Shown one piece after another: positions 8,009 through 17,168 of a DNA stretch of 64,000 nt (position 1 is its first letter; each line of letters starts with the position of its first letter). The position numbers and the translations under genes were made by a program. Origin of the DNA: Burkholderiales bacterium C2 (GTDB taxonomy: Bacteria; Pseudomonadota; Gammaproteobacteria; Burkholderiales; Burkholderiaceae_C); the NCBI GenBank assembly GCA_005503085.1, contig SCOI01000001.1, positions 124,001-188,000 on the forward strand, written 5' to 3'. A model generated the notes under the pieces. The model saw only the letters and a program-made list of their open reading frames with translations, did no database searches and had not been told where the DNA came from.

Positions 8009-10360
8009 TCATAGCGAGGCCGAGCGCTGCACCGGCTGGGCGGCCGGATGCATATGCAGATTGGCCCCGTCGCCGGCTTGCGGCTGGGCCGGACGCACAC
8101 CCGACAGCGCCGCCAGCACCTGGTCGCGCGGGCCATCCATCACCAGGCGGCCGGAGTCCATCACGACGATGCGCGACACCAGCTCCAGCACCGCCGGCCG
8201 GTGGGTCACGACCACCAGCGTGCATTCGCCGGCCGCATCGCGCAGCTGGCGCAGAAAAGCCACCTCGGACTGGGCGTCCATCGAGCTGGTCGGCTCGTCC
8301 ATCAGCAAGACCTGGGGCTTGGTCACCAGGCTGCGCGCCAGCGCCACCAGCTGGCGCTGGCCGCCCGACAGCAGGCCCCCCATCTCGCCGACCGGCAGAT
8401 CCCAGCCCAGCGGATGACCGGCGATCACGCGGTCCAGCCCGGTCAGCCGGGCCACCTCGACCAGGCGCGCCGCATCCAGATGGGCCCGGCCCATCAGCAC
8501 GTTGTCGCGCAGGGTGCCGTGGAACAGCCGCGGCTCCTGGGCCACGAAACCGACCCGGGCGCGGAACTCGGCCGGGTCGATCTGGCGCAGATCGATGCCG
8601 TCCACCTCGACCATGCCCTCGGTCGGCTGGTACAGCCCGGCCAGCAGGCGCAGCACGGTGGACTTGCCGCTGCCGATGCGGCCCAGCACGGCCACCCGCT
8701 CGCCGGCCTTCAGGCGCAGATTGACGCCCTTGAGCACCTTGGGCGCGTTGCCCTCGCCACTCATCGGGTAGGCAAAGCCCACCTCGCTGAGGCCCAGGCT
8801 GCCGCTGATGCCGCCGCTGTTCAGCGGCACATAGTTGCGCTCGGCGCTGCGCTCGGTCGGCTTGGCCATCAGCTGGTTCAGCGAGATCAGCGCGGCGCGC
8901 GCACCCTGATAGCGCGCGGCCAGGCTGACCACGCTGCCCAGCGGGGCGATCGCCCGGCCGGCAAACATCACCGCGCCTATCAGTGCGCCGGAGCTGATCG
9001 TGCCGGCCTCGATCAGATAGACCCCCCAGACCAGCATCACGACGGTGATCGCTTGCTGCAGCGTCGAGGACAGGTTGTTGCTCCAACTGTGCAGGCTGCG
9101 GGTGCGCATGCCGGACTCGGCGGCGATCGCGGTGCTGCTCTCGTAGCGGCGCAGGAAACGGCCTTCGGCGCCCGAGGTCTTCAGGTCCTCCAGGCCCTCG
9201 ATGGCCTCAACCAGAGTGCCCTGCAGATCGGCCATCTCGCTCATATTGGCGCGCACCGCGCGCCGCATCTGGCCCTGGATCGCCCAGGTCAGGCCCAGGA
9301 TGATGGGTATCGCGATCACCAGCACCCAGCCCAGCGGGCCGCCGACGATGAAGGCCATCGCGACAAACAGCAGGATGAAAGGCAGGTCCGAGACCACCGA
9401 CATGCTGGCCGAGGCGAAGAAATCGCGCACGATCTCGATCTGGGCCAGCGTGTGGGCATAGGAGCCGGCCGATTCGGGCTTGTGCTCCATGCGCACGCCC
9501 AGGGTCTGACGGAACAGCTTGGAGCCGATGATCAGATCGGCCTTGCGGCCGGCGATATCGATCAGATGCGAGCGCAGCTGCTTGGCGAACAGATCGAACA
9601 GCAGGGCCAGGCTCGCGCCGATCGCCAGGGTCCACAGCGTCACAAAGCTCTGGTTCGGAATGACCTTGTCATAGATCACCATGGTCACCATGCCGGACAC
9701 CAGCATCAGCAGATTGCTGAGCAGGGCCGCGACCATGGCCGCACGGTAATAGGGAATGAAGCGTTTGAGCGTGCCCCACAGCCAGTGGCTGCCCTCGGCG
9801 CGCAGCAGCGGCTCACCCCGCCCCGGGGTCGTGGCCGCCTGCGCGGCTTCTGGCAGGGTGACCAGCAGCACAAAGCCGGTGAACTCGGCCTCCAGCTCGG
9901 CTGGCGTGGCCCGGCAGATATTGGCATCGGCGCCGGGAAAGACCACATCGTAGGCCGCGCCCTCGGCGCTGTCATGGCGGGCCACCAGCACGCAGGCATC
10001 GCCGCCCTTGAGCAGCAAGACGGCCGGCAGCAGCAAGGGGTTGATCTCGGCAATCTTCTTGCGCGTCAGCCCGGCGTTGTAGCCGGCCTCGCGCATCACC
10101 CGCAAGGCCTGGTCGGGGCCCAGCGCGCCCTCGACCGGCATGCCGGCCGCCAGCGACTCGGCCGAGCGGGCCCGGCCATGGTGGCGGGTCAGCCAGACCA
10201 GCGCATGCAGCAGCGGGTCGCCGATCTCGGGGCCGACCTGCTCTTCCCAGTCGCGCCGCTCATCTGGTGGCGGCGGCACGGAACCGTCCGCCGCCAGGTA
10301 CAGACCCGGCGGTCCGGACGGCTTCTTGCCGCCATCAAAGAAGGCGTCGTGCTTCGTCAC
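8009..10360 (-). CDS. type I secretion ABC transporter, LapB/LssB type
   Basis: A 783-residue half-transporter in three parts. Residues about 40-170 resemble a C39 peptidase but without the catalytic Cys. Residues about 195-480 form a six-helix ABC membrane domain. The ATPase domain carries Walker A GRIGSGKST, signature LSGGQRQ and Walker B VLLMDEPTSSMD. The degenerate C39 domain and the GRIGSGKS Walker A resemble the LapB/LssB subgroup that exports very large adhesins and RTX proteins with C-terminal signals. The ATG overlaps the stop of the glycosyltransferase gene (ATGA), so the two are probably translated together. Confidence 0.93.
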   Translation of the reverse strand: MTKHDAFFDGGKKPSGPPGLYLAADGSVPPPPDERRDWEEQVGPEIGDPLLHALVWLTRHHGRARSAESLAAGMPVEGALGPDQALRVMREAGYNAGLTRKKIAEINPLLLPAVLLLKGGDACVLVARHDSAEGAAYDVVFPGADANICRATPAELEAEFTGFVLLVTLPEAAQAATTPGRGEPLLRAEGSHWLWGTLKRFIPYYRAAMVAALLSNLLMLVSGMVTMVIYDKVIPNQSFVTLWTLAIGASLALLFDLFAKQLRSHLIDIAGRKADLIIGSKLFRQTLGVRMEHKPESAGSYAHTLAQIEIVRDFFASASMSVVSDLPFILLFVAMAFIVGGPLGWVLVIAIPIILGLTWAIQGQMRRAVRANMSEMADLQGTLVEAIEGLEDLKTSGAEGRFLRRYESSTAIAAESGMRTRSLHSWSNNLSSTLQQAITVVMLVWGVYLIEAGTISSGALIGAVMFAGRAIAPLGSVVSLAARYQGARAALISLNQLMAKPTERSAERNYVPLNSGGISGSLGLSEVGFAYPMSGEGNAPKVLKGVNLRLKAGERVAVLGRIGSGKSTVLRLLAGLYQPTEGMVEVDGIDLRQIDPAEFRARVGFVAQEPRLFHGTLRDNVLMGRAHLDAARLVEVARLTGLDRVIAGHPLGWDLPVGEMGGLLSGGQRQLVALARSLVTKPQVLLMDEPTSSMDAQSEVAFLRQLRDAAGECTLVVVTHRPAVLELVSRIVVMDSGRLVMDGPRDQVLAALSGVRPAQPQAGDGANLHMHPAAQPVQRSASL

Positions 10361-12246
10361 CGCGTTCCTTCAGGCTGGCGCCGGGGCAGCGCCAGGGCTT
10401 CGAACTTGTCTTCCAGCTCGCGCACCATGCCGGGAATGTCGAACAACGTCGAGGCCCGGCCATGCTCGCTCAGATAGCGCTTGTACGAGGCCGAGCGTGC
10501 CGGATTCTGGCCGATCTGCACCGCCCGCTGCTCGTACTCCTGCAGAGAATAGGTCACCAGGTCCGGCAATCCCACATGGGTCAGCAGGCTGCCGGCCATG
10601 CGCGAGATATAGCTGCGGCCCGAGCGGGTCAGGATGGGTGCACCCATCCACAGGCAGTCGCTGGCGGTGGTGCCGGCATTGAAGGGGAAGGTGTCGAGCA
10701 CCAGATCGGCCAGCGCGAAACGGGCCAGATACTCGGGCGGCGCCACCCGCGGCGCGAAGATCAGACGCTCGGCCGCCACGCCATGGGCGGCCGCCGTGGC
10801 CAGCATATTCGCCTTGGCCCACTCGTTGTCGGCCAGCAGCCACAGCACGCTGCCCGGCACCTGCCGCAGGATGCGCATCCAGGCCGCAAACATCTCTTCG
10901 TTGAACTTGTGGTTGTTGTTGAAGGAGCAGAAGACGAAGCCGTCCTCGGGCAGCTGGTACTGGGCACGGCTGGGCACCGGGCCGACCTCGCGCTGGCGGT
11001 CGCTGATCTGGTAGCAGTGATCGAGCACGATGGGGCGCTCGGTGCAGAAGCTCAGATAGTCCGGCGGCATCACGAAACGGTCGGCGATGATCCAGTCCAC
11101 CCCGGGCAGCGCCGAGGTGGCCGGCAGGCCCAGATAGCTGACCTGCACCGGTGCCGGCCGCAGGCTCAGGATGTTCGGTCGCGCGCCATTGGTCAGGCCC
11201 TGCAGATCGACCAGCACATCGATGCCCTGCTGGGCGATCAGGCGGGCCGCCGCCTCGTCATCGAGGCCGCCGATGCGGTGCACCTGGTCCATCGCGCCGA
11301 GGATGCGGCGGCGCTGGGCCGAACCGTCCTCGCGGCTCCAGCAGAAGGCATGGACCTCGACGCGCTCGCGGTCATGCAGCTCGAACAGTTCGGGGGTCAG
11401 CAGGCCCACCGCATGCATGCACAGATCGCCGGACAGATAGCCGATCTTCAGCCGGCCCTGGCGCGGGCCGGCGGCGTGCAGCTGATGATAGGGCTTGCCC
11501 TTGTATTTGTTGACCTTCTCGAGCACAAAGCGCTGCGAGGTCATCAGCTGCAGCACCGGGTCGTCGCTGATGCTGAGCATGGCCAGCAGCGAGGTGCTGC
11601 ACAGCAGCTGGTTGTGCGTGACCTCGCCGACCGGCTGGTAGACCGGCCATTCGCACTGTTTCTGGCGGATGTGCACATAGTGCTGTATCACATCGCTCTG
11701 CTCGGGCTTGAGCGCCAGGCTGCGCCGCATCCAGGACTGCGATTCGGCAAAGCGCTTTTGCAGCTCCAGCAGCCGGGCCAGATTGTTCATCGCATGCAGG
11801 CGCAGCTCCAGCGGGTCGCCGCCGATGCTGTCCAGGCCGTGGACGCTCTCGGCCACGGCCTGCCAGGCGGCGAGCGCCTCGGCCACGCGGCCCAGGTGCT
11901 CCAGCTGGTGGCCCAGGTTCAGGCGTGCCTGGGCGAAATCCGGCTTCAGCGCCAGCGCCTGGCGGTAGACCTGCTCGGCCTCGGCATGGCGCTGCAGATT
12001 GCCCAGCAAGGTGCCGCAGTTGTAGCAGGCGACCGTGCGCAGCGGCGAGTCGGACGAGGCAATCCAGGCCAGGTACAGCGCCGCAGCGGCATCGGCCAGG
12101 CCCAGCGCCTGCCAGCGGCCCGCCTCGCCCATCAGCTCGGGCAGGCCGATGGCTGCCGTGCTGGCCTGCGCCAGCGCCTGCTGCCAGGCGGCGGCGTGCG
12201 CATCGGGAACGGCAAGCGTCTGGAGACTGGGCTGTGACATGTCCAT
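10357..12246 (-). CDS. TPR-containing GT41 glycosyltransferase (SPINDLY/O-GlcNAc-transferase-like)
   Basis: A 629-residue protein. Residues about 50-190 hold TPR units (for example AEAEQVYRQALALKPDFAQ). Residues about 265-620 form the GT41 catalytic region, with RLKIGYLSGDL, the RPAPVQVSYLGLPATS segment and the DTFPFNAGTTASDCLWMGAP segment characteristic of bacterial OGT-like enzymes. Members O-glycosylate Ser/Thr on cytoplasmic proteins. Being first in an operon with a type I exporter suggests that it modifies the exported protein before secretion. No strong ribosome site is seen, and a second ATG lies two codons downstream. A short hairpin sits just upstream. The donor sugar is unknown. Confidence 0.9.
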   Translation of the reverse strand: MDMSQPSLQTLAVPDAHAAAWQQALAQASTAAIGLPELMGEAGRWQALGLADAAAALYLAWIASSDSPLRTVACYNCGTLLGNLQRHAEAEQVYRQALALKPDFAQARLNLGHQLEHLGRVAEALAAWQAVAESVHGLDSIGGDPLELRLHAMNNLARLLELQKRFAESQSWMRRSLALKPEQSDVIQHYVHIRQKQCEWPVYQPVGEVTHNQLLCSTSLLAMLSISDDPVLQLMTSQRFVLEKVNKYKGKPYHQLHAAGPRQGRLKIGYLSGDLCMHAVGLLTPELFELHDRERVEVHAFCWSREDGSAQRRRILGAMDQVHRIGGLDDEAAARLIAQQGIDVLVDLQGLTNGARPNILSLRPAPVQVSYLGLPATSALPGVDWIIADRFVMPPDYLSFCTERPIVLDHCYQISDRQREVGPVPSRAQYQLPEDGFVFCSFNNNHKFNEEMFAAWMRILRQVPGSVLWLLADNEWAKANMLATAAAHGVAAERLIFAPRVAPPEYLARFALADLVLDTFPFNAGTTASDCLWMGAPILTRSGRSYISRMAGSLLTHVGLPDLVTYSLQEYEQRAVQIGQNPARSASYKRYLSEHGRASTLFDIPGMVRELEDKFEALALPRRQPEGTR

Positions 12247-12254
12247 GGCAAGAA

Positions 12255-12270
12255 GCCGTCATTCGACGGC
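12255..12270. repeat. Inverted repeat in the leader of the glycosylation/secretion operon
   Basis: Six-base arms GCCGTC and GACGGC are separated by ATTC, starting nine bases upstream of the GT41 start codon. The position could make it an operator or an RNA hairpin near the start codon. It lies in a 270-base gap between divergent genes, which should hold the promoter of the eleven-gene minus-strand run. I see no convincing -35/-10 pair there. The repeat is read directly. Its function is a guess. Confidence 0.4.
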
Positions 12271-12516
12271 GCAGAACGGGTTCGCCTTGATCGTAGAGGC
12301 TGCCCCCGGCCGACAGCCCAGGATTAAGCGCGCATTTCACCGCCAAATCCGGCGGCTGTGCCCCAGCGTCGCCCCGGTGAACGAGGCGGCGGCGAGGATC
12401 TGGGGCCACAAAGCCCGGGTTTTCGAGGTTTCCTGGCGCCCGGGCATGACCAGAATCTGCAGCGTGCCACCCGGAGGGGGAAAGGCGCCGTCCGCTGATG
12501 AAAACAAGATCAAGCC

Positions 12517-12975
12517 ATGCTGAACAAGCTCTTACCGCGTTGGAAGCAGTCCCGGTCCAGATCGTCCCAGCCGCCATCCGAGCACAGCACCGTCCGTGGT
12601 GCGGCCGTCCATCCGCCCGGCCAGCGCCCCGACGACTCGCTGCTGCAAAGCCTGCTGCGCTGGCTGCCGCGCGAGGCCGAGCCCTGGGGTGACACCCCGG
12701 CGCAGGCGCGGGCCCGCTGCGCCCAGCTGCTGCCGCAGCTGCGCGCCGATTTCGAGGCCTCGCTGTGCGATGTGCCGGCCGCCGAGGAGTTGCGGCGCAG
12801 CATCAAGCGCGGCCGCAGTCTCGATGATTTCTGGCATCTGCGCGGCTGGCTCTACACCGAGGTGGCCCGCGCGCTGAGCCAGCGCGAGGCCGAGCTGCGG
12901 CTGGCCCATATCAACCGTCATTTCACCGATCCGCTGGACGCCTTCTTCTTCAGCGGCCCGAACCGGCGGCAGTGA
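12517..12975 (+). CDS. conserved hypothetical protein
   Basis: A 152-residue soluble protein that I do not recognise as a named family. The first 40 residues are basic and low-complexity. The rest is helical and charged, with a conserved-looking core (LLRWLPREAEPWGD, RGRSLDDFWHLRGWLYTEVAR). There is no signal peptide or membrane helix. It diverges from the glycosylation/secretion operon and converges on the DUF1993 gene. Codon use matches its neighbours, with strong G/C at third positions, which supports it as a real gene. Confidence 0.7.
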   Translation: MLNKLLPRWKQSRSRSSQPPSEHSTVRGAAVHPPGQRPDDSLLQSLLRWLPREAEPWGDTPAQARARCAQLLPQLRADFEASLCDVPAAEELRRSIKRGRSLDDFWHLRGWLYTEVARALSQREAELRLAHINRHFTDPLDAFFFSGPNRRQ

Positions 12976-12996
12976 GGGCCACGCCGGCTCAGCGGT

Positions 12997-13503
12997 TCAG
13001 CGCCCCAGATAGTCCATCTTGCCCAGGCTGACGCCGGCATGGCGCAGCAGCGCGTAGGTGGTGGTCAGGTGGAAATAGAAGTTGGGCAGCGCGAAATGGC
13101 GCAGATAGTCCTCGCCATTGAAGCGGTGCGGCTCACCGGCGCGGGTCGGGATCTCGATCGCGCGCTCCTCGCTGCCGTCCACCAGGGCCGCCGGCACCGA
13201 ATTCACATAGGCGATGGTCTTGCGGATGCGCTCGATCAGCTCGTCCAGCGTGGCTTCCGTGTCTTCCCACTTGGGCGCTTGCTGGCCTGACAGCCGCGCG
13301 ATGCAGCCCTTGGCAGCGTCGCTGGCGATCTGGATCTGGCGCGGCAGCGGCAACATGTCCGGCGCCAGGCGCAGCGTCATATAGACGCTGGTGTCGAACT
13401 TCTTGGCCTCGGCATGGGCTTTGGCGGCTTCAAGCCAGTTCAGCGCGTTGCCAAACATGCGGGTAAAAACCGGCGCGCTGGCCGAATGCATCGAAATCGT
13501 CAT
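12997..13503 (-). CDS. DUF1993 domain-containing protein
   Basis: A 168-residue protein matching the DUF1993 family, which spans almost its whole length. Typical features are the N-terminal FTRMFGNALNWLEAAKAHAE region, the LAPDMLPLPRQIQIASDAAKG segment, and the C-terminal ALPNFYFHLTTTYALLRHAGV stretch. The fold is probably a DinB-like four-helix bundle. No biochemical function is established for the family. The start at 13503 gives the family length, and a longer upstream frame is rejected. It is divergent from the dehydrogenase at 13612. Confidence 0.85.
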   Translation of the reverse strand: MTISMHSASAPVFTRMFGNALNWLEAAKAHAEAKKFDTSVYMTLRLAPDMLPLPRQIQIASDAAKGCIARLSGQQAPKWEDTEATLDELIERIRKTIAYVNSVPAALVDGSEERAIEIPTRAGEPHRFNGEDYLRHFALPNFYFHLTTTYALLRHAGVSLGKMDYLGR

Positions 13504-13611
13504 CGGGGGGCTCCATGTATCAGGGGTGGCGCGATCGTAACGATTTGGCTCATTCGCTGCAGAGCGGCCGGAGATGCCCGCAAGCCGGGGCAAAATGCGG
13601 GCCAGCACACC

Positions 13612-14619
13612 ATGAATATCATCATCCTCGACGACTACCAGGACGCGGTGCGCAAGCTGCGCTGCGCCGCCAAGCTGGACCCGCTGAACGCAAAGGTCTT
13701 CACCAACACCGTCAAGGGCATAGGCCAGCTGTCGATACGGCTGCGCGATGCCGAGGTCCTGGTGCTGATACGCGAACGCACCCATTTCCCGCGCCAGTTG
13801 CTGGAAAAGCTGCCCAAGCTCAAGCTGATCGCACAGACCGGCCGGGTCGGCGGCCATATCGATGTCGAGGCCTGCACCCGGCTGGGCATCGCGGTGGCCG
13901 AAGGCGTGGGCTCACCGATCGCGCCGGCCGAGCTGACCTGGGCGCTGATCATGGCCTCGATGCGGCGGCTGCCGCAGTACATCGGCAATCTGAAGCACGG
14001 TGCCTGGCAGCAGTCCGGACTCAAGAGCGGGTCGATGCCGCCTAACTTCGCGCTGGGCATGGTGCTGCGCGGCAAGACGCTGGGCATCTGGGGCTACGGC
14101 AAGATCGGCCAGTTGCTGGCCGGCTATGGCCGCGCCTTCGGCATGCAGGTGCAGGTCTGGGGCAGCGAGACCTCGCGGGCCAAGGCGGTGGCCGATGGCT
14201 ATCTGGCGGCCGAGAGCAGAGCCGCCTTCTTCGAGAGCAGCGATGTGCTGAGCCTGCATCTGCGCCTGTCGGACGCCACCCGCGGCCTGGTCACGCCCGA
14301 GGATCTGGCCCGCATGAAGCCGACCGCCCTGCTCGTCAACACCTCGCGGGCCGAACTGGTGGCCGATGGCGCGCTGGTCTCGGCACTCAACCGCGGCCGG
14401 CCCGGCATGGCGGCGGTCGATGTGTTCGAGAGCGAGCCGCCGCTGCAGGGCCACCCCTTGATGCGGCTGGAGAATGCGGTCTGCACCCCCCATATCGGCT
14501 ATGTCGAGCAGGACAGCTACGAGATGTACTTCGATGCCGCCTTCGACAATGTGCTGAACTTTCTCAAGGGCAGCCCCAGCAACCTCGTCAATCCGGACGC
14601 ACTGAAGGTCAAGCGGTGA
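13612..14619 (+). CDS. D-2-hydroxyacid dehydrogenase family protein
   Basis: A 335-residue NAD-dependent D-isomer 2-hydroxyacid dehydrogenase. The nucleotide site GIWGYGKIG lies near residue 155, the conserved VNTSRAELV substrate-site Arg region follows, and the C-terminal CTPHIGYVEQDSYE carries the catalytic His. SerA and other members share this layout. The missing ACT domain argues against SerA proper, so the natural substrate is open. The start at 13612 was taken because the family begins with the MNIIILDDYQ strand. Confidence 0.88.
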   Translation: MNIIILDDYQDAVRKLRCAAKLDPLNAKVFTNTVKGIGQLSIRLRDAEVLVLIRERTHFPRQLLEKLPKLKLIAQTGRVGGHIDVEACTRLGIAVAEGVGSPIAPAELTWALIMASMRRLPQYIGNLKHGAWQQSGLKSGSMPPNFALGMVLRGKTLGIWGYGKIGQLLAGYGRAFGMQVQVWGSETSRAKAVADGYLAAESRAAFFESSDVLSLHLRLSDATRGLVTPEDLARMKPTALLVNTSRAELVADGALVSALNRGRPGMAAVDVFESEPPLQGHPLMRLENAVCTPHIGYVEQDSYEMYFDAAFDNVLNFLKGSPSNLVNPDALKVKR

Positions 14620-14629
14620 GGGTCAGGCG

Positions 14630-15214
14630 GTGAGCAGCACGGCGCGGCCCGCTTCGTTGGGCGTGCTGTTCTGGGCCTTCAACCGTCTGGCATTGCAGGG
14701 CTTCGGCGGCGTGCTGGCGGTGGCGCAGCGCGAGCTGGTCGAACGCCTGGGCTGGCTCAGCCGCGAGGATTTCGTCGAGATGCTGTCCATCGCCCAGGTG
14801 CTGCCCGGGCCAAATGTGGTCAATCTCTCGCTGATGATTGGCGACCGCTTCTTCGGCCTGCGCGGCGCGCTGACGGCGCTGGCCGGCATGCTGCTGTTCC
14901 CCTCGGTCATCGTGCTGGGCCTGGCCTCGATCTCCGACGCGCTGCTGCAGCACCAGACCATGGCCGGCGCGCTGCGCGGCATGGGCGCGGTGGCGGCCGG
15001 CCTGATCATCGCCACCGGGCTGAAGCTGCTGCCCTCGCTGAAGCGCAATCCGCTCGGGCGCGCCTGGGCCCTGCTGCTGGCACTGGCCGCCTTCGGCACC
15101 ATCGCGCTGGCGCGCACGCCACTGGTCTGGGTGGTGCTGGGTCTGGGCGGCATCGGCATGGGCCTGGCCTGGCGGCGACTGTCGCGCGACGACGATGGGG
15201 ATGAGCCGGCATGA
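14630..15214 (+). CDS. chromate transporter family protein, first half (CHR)
   Basis: A 194-residue integral membrane protein of the short-chain CHR family, with the conserved N-terminal FGGVLAVAQRELVERLGWLS segment and the AQVLPGPNVVNLS motif, and about six hydrophobic helices. CHR proteins export chromate or exchange related anions. In short-chain members two half-size proteins are encoded in tandem, as here. It starts with GTG ten bases after the dehydrogenase gene and ends overlapping the second half by four bases (ATGA). Actual chromate resistance is not shown by sequence. Confidence 0.88.
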   Translation: MSSTARPASLGVLFWAFNRLALQGFGGVLAVAQRELVERLGWLSREDFVEMLSIAQVLPGPNVVNLSLMIGDRFFGLRGALTALAGMLLFPSVIVLGLASISDALLQHQTMAGALRGMGAVAAGLIIATGLKLLPSLKRNPLGRAWALLLALAAFGTIALARTPLVWVVLGLGGIGMGLAWRRLSRDDDGDEPA

Positions 15215-15759
15215 ACGAGCTGAGCCTGGCCCAGTTCGGGGGCTTGTTCCTGCATTTCCTGATGCTGTCGCTGCTGTCCATCGGCGGTGCGATCACGGCC
15301 GCGCCCGAGATGCATCGCTATCTCGTCGGCCAGCAGGGCTGGCTGAGCGACACCCAGTTCACCAGCTCGATCGCGCTGGCCCAGGCCGCGCCGGGGCCCA
15401 ACATCCTGTTTGTCGCGGTGCTGGGCTGGAATGTGGCCGGCCCGCTGGGCGCGCTGGCGACGATGGCCGGCATCATGCTGCCCTCCACCACCCTGGTGCT
15501 GGCCGCCACCCGCTGGGCCCGCGAGCACAAGCACACGGTGGGCGTGCGGGCCTTCACCGCCGGCATGGCGCCGCTGACCCTGGGCCTCCTGATCGCCACC
15601 GGCTGGCTGCTGGCCGTGCCCTATGTGCGCGATCCCGAGCACCGGGTGGCCACGCTGGCCGTCATCGCGCTGACCGTGCTGCTGACCGTCAAGACCCGCA
15701 TCAGCCTGGTCTGGCTGGTGCTGGGCGGCGGGGTGCTGGGGGCGCTGGGGATCGTCTGA
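15211..15759 (+). CDS. chromate transporter family protein, second half (CHR)
   Basis: A 182-residue membrane protein paired with the preceding CHR gene. It repeats the same motifs: SIGGAITAAPEMHRYLV and ALAQAAPGPNILFVAVLGWN. The two halves probably assemble as a heterodimer with opposite topologies, as known for short-chain CHR pairs. Its TGA directly abuts the upp stop on the other strand, leaving no room for a separate bidirectional terminator. Confidence 0.88.
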   Translation: MNELSLAQFGGLFLHFLMLSLLSIGGAITAAPEMHRYLVGQQGWLSDTQFTSSIALAQAAPGPNILFVAVLGWNVAGPLGALATMAGIMLPSTTLVLAATRWAREHKHTVGVRAFTAGMAPLTLGLLIATGWLLAVPYVRDPEHRVATLAVIALTVLLTVKTRISLVWLVLGGGVLGALGIV

Positions 15760-16392
15760 TCAGGCTTCCTTGGTGCCAAAAATCTTGTCACCGGCATCAC
15801 CCAGGCCCGGGATGATGTAGCCCTGCTCGTTCAGATGGCTGTCGATCGCGGCGGTCCAGCAGCGCACATCGGGATGGGCCTTGGTCAGCGCGGCAATGCC
15901 CTCGGGCGCGGCCACCAGCACCAGGGCACGGATGTCCTTGGCGCCGCGGCGCTTGAGCAGGTCGATGGTCGCGATCATCGAGCCGGCGGTGGCCAGCATC
16001 GGATCGACGATCAGCGCGGTGCGCTCATCGAGCTGGCCGACGAACTTCTCGAAATAATGCACCGGCTGCAGGGTCTCATGGTCGCGGGCCAGGCCGACGA
16101 CGCTGATCTTGGCGTTCGGGATCATGTCCAGCACGCCGTCCAGCATGCCCAGGCCGGCCCGCAGAATCGGCACCACGGTGACCTTGCGGCCGGCAATCTG
16201 GTCGATCTCGACCGGGCCGCACCAGCCCTCTATCGTGGTCTTCTCCAGCGGGAAATCGGCCGTCGCCTCATAGGCCAGCAGCCGAGCAACCTCGCCGGTC
16301 AGCTCGCGGAACTTCTTCGTCGAGGTATCACCCTCGCGCATCAGGCCGATCTTGTGTTTGATCAGGGGGTGGTGGACTTCGATGACGGACAT
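15760..16392 (-). CDS. upp: uracil phosphoribosyltransferase
   Basis: A 210-residue enzyme that makes UMP from uracil and PRPP in pyrimidine salvage. The whole length matches Upp. The N-terminus is [19 protein letters not shown], followed by the [14 protein letters not shown] segment. The PRPP-binding stretch is [10 protein letters not shown] and the uracil-binding C-terminus is [17 protein letters not shown]. It is the last gene of a minus-strand run after rlmB, 29 bases downstream. Assignment is secure. Confidence 0.97.
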   Translation of the reverse strand: MSVIEVHHPLIKHKIGLMREGDTSTKKFRELTGEVARLLAYEATADFPLEKTTIEGWCGPVEIDQIAGRKVTVVPILRAGLGMLDGVLDMIPNAKISVVGLARDHETLQPVHYFEKFVGQLDERTALIVDPMLATAGSMIATIDLLKRRGAKDIRALVLVAAPEGIAALTKAHPDVRCWTAAIDSHLNEQGYIIPGLGDAGDKIFGTKEA

Positions 16393-16421
16393 GGCGCTGC
16401 TACTTTCGTTGAATGGTCCGA

Positions 16422-17168
16422 TTATCCGCGCTGGCGCAGCGCCTCATACAGGCAGACACCAGCCGCCACCGAGACATTCAGGCTCTCGACCGCGCCCTTC
16501 ATCGGGATGCGCACCAGCTCGTCGCAGGTCTTGGCGGTCAGCTGGCGCAGGCCGTCGCCCTCGGCGCCCAGCACCAGGGCCACCGGTCGCTTCAGGTCGA
16601 TGTCGTAGATCGACTTCTCGGCCTGGTCCGAGGTGCCGATGATCCAGACATCGCGTTCCTTGAGCTCGTTGAGCGAGCGGGCCAGATTCGTGACCATCAG
16701 ATAGGGCACGGTCTCGGCCGCGCCGCTGGCCACCTTGGCCACCGTCGCGTTGAGGCCGACCGCATGGTCCTTGGGTGCCAGCACCGCATGCGCGCCGGCG
16801 CCGTCGGCCACGCGCAGGCAGGCGCCCAGATTGTGCGGATCGGTGACGCCGTCGAGCACCAGCAGCAGCGGCACGACCTCGGCGGCTTCCAAGCCTTCCA
16901 TCACCTCGTCCAGCGAATGCAGCATCGCCAGCGCGGTGACGCGGGCGACCACGCCCTGGTGGCGGCTGGAACCGGCCAGCTTGGACAGGCGCTCGTCGTC
17001 GCTGTCGACGATCTTCAGGCCCGCCTCCTTGGCGCGTTCGACGAACTGGCGCATGCGCTGATCGCGCCGCGTCGCGTCGACATGGACTTCGCTGATCGAC
17101 TTGGGATGCGTCTTCAGGCGCACGGTGACGGCATGAAAGCCGAACAGAATCTTGTTGCTGGTGCTCAT
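16422..17168 (-). CDS. rlmB: 23S rRNA (guanosine-2'-O)-methyltransferase RlmB
   Basis: A 248-residue SpoU/TrmH-family SPOUT methyltransferase. The N-terminal substrate-binding domain begins [13 protein letters not shown]. The catalytic domain has the three SPOUT motifs [27 protein letters not shown] and [18 protein letters not shown]. RlmB methylates G2251 of 23S rRNA in E. coli. The start at 17168 overlaps the stop of the DUF1624 gene (ATGA), suggesting coupled translation. Confidence 0.95.
   Translation of the reverse strand: MSTSNKILFGFHAVTVRLKTHPKSISEVHVDATRRDQRMRQFVERAKEAGLKIVDSDDERLSKLAGSSRHQGVVARVTALAMLHSLDEVMEGLEAAEVVPLLLVLDGVTDPHNLGACLRVADGAGAHAVLAPKDHAVGLNATVAKVASGAAETVPYLMVTNLARSLNELKERDVWIIGTSDQAEKSIYDIDLKRPVALVLGAEGDGLRQLTAKTCDELVRIPMKGAVESLNVSVAAGVCLYEALRQRG

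Noticed and set aside
13414-13611. Upstream extension of the D-2-hydroxyacid dehydrogenase
   Set aside because: It overlaps the divergent DUF1993 gene and lacks family similarity. The family N-terminus starts at 13612.
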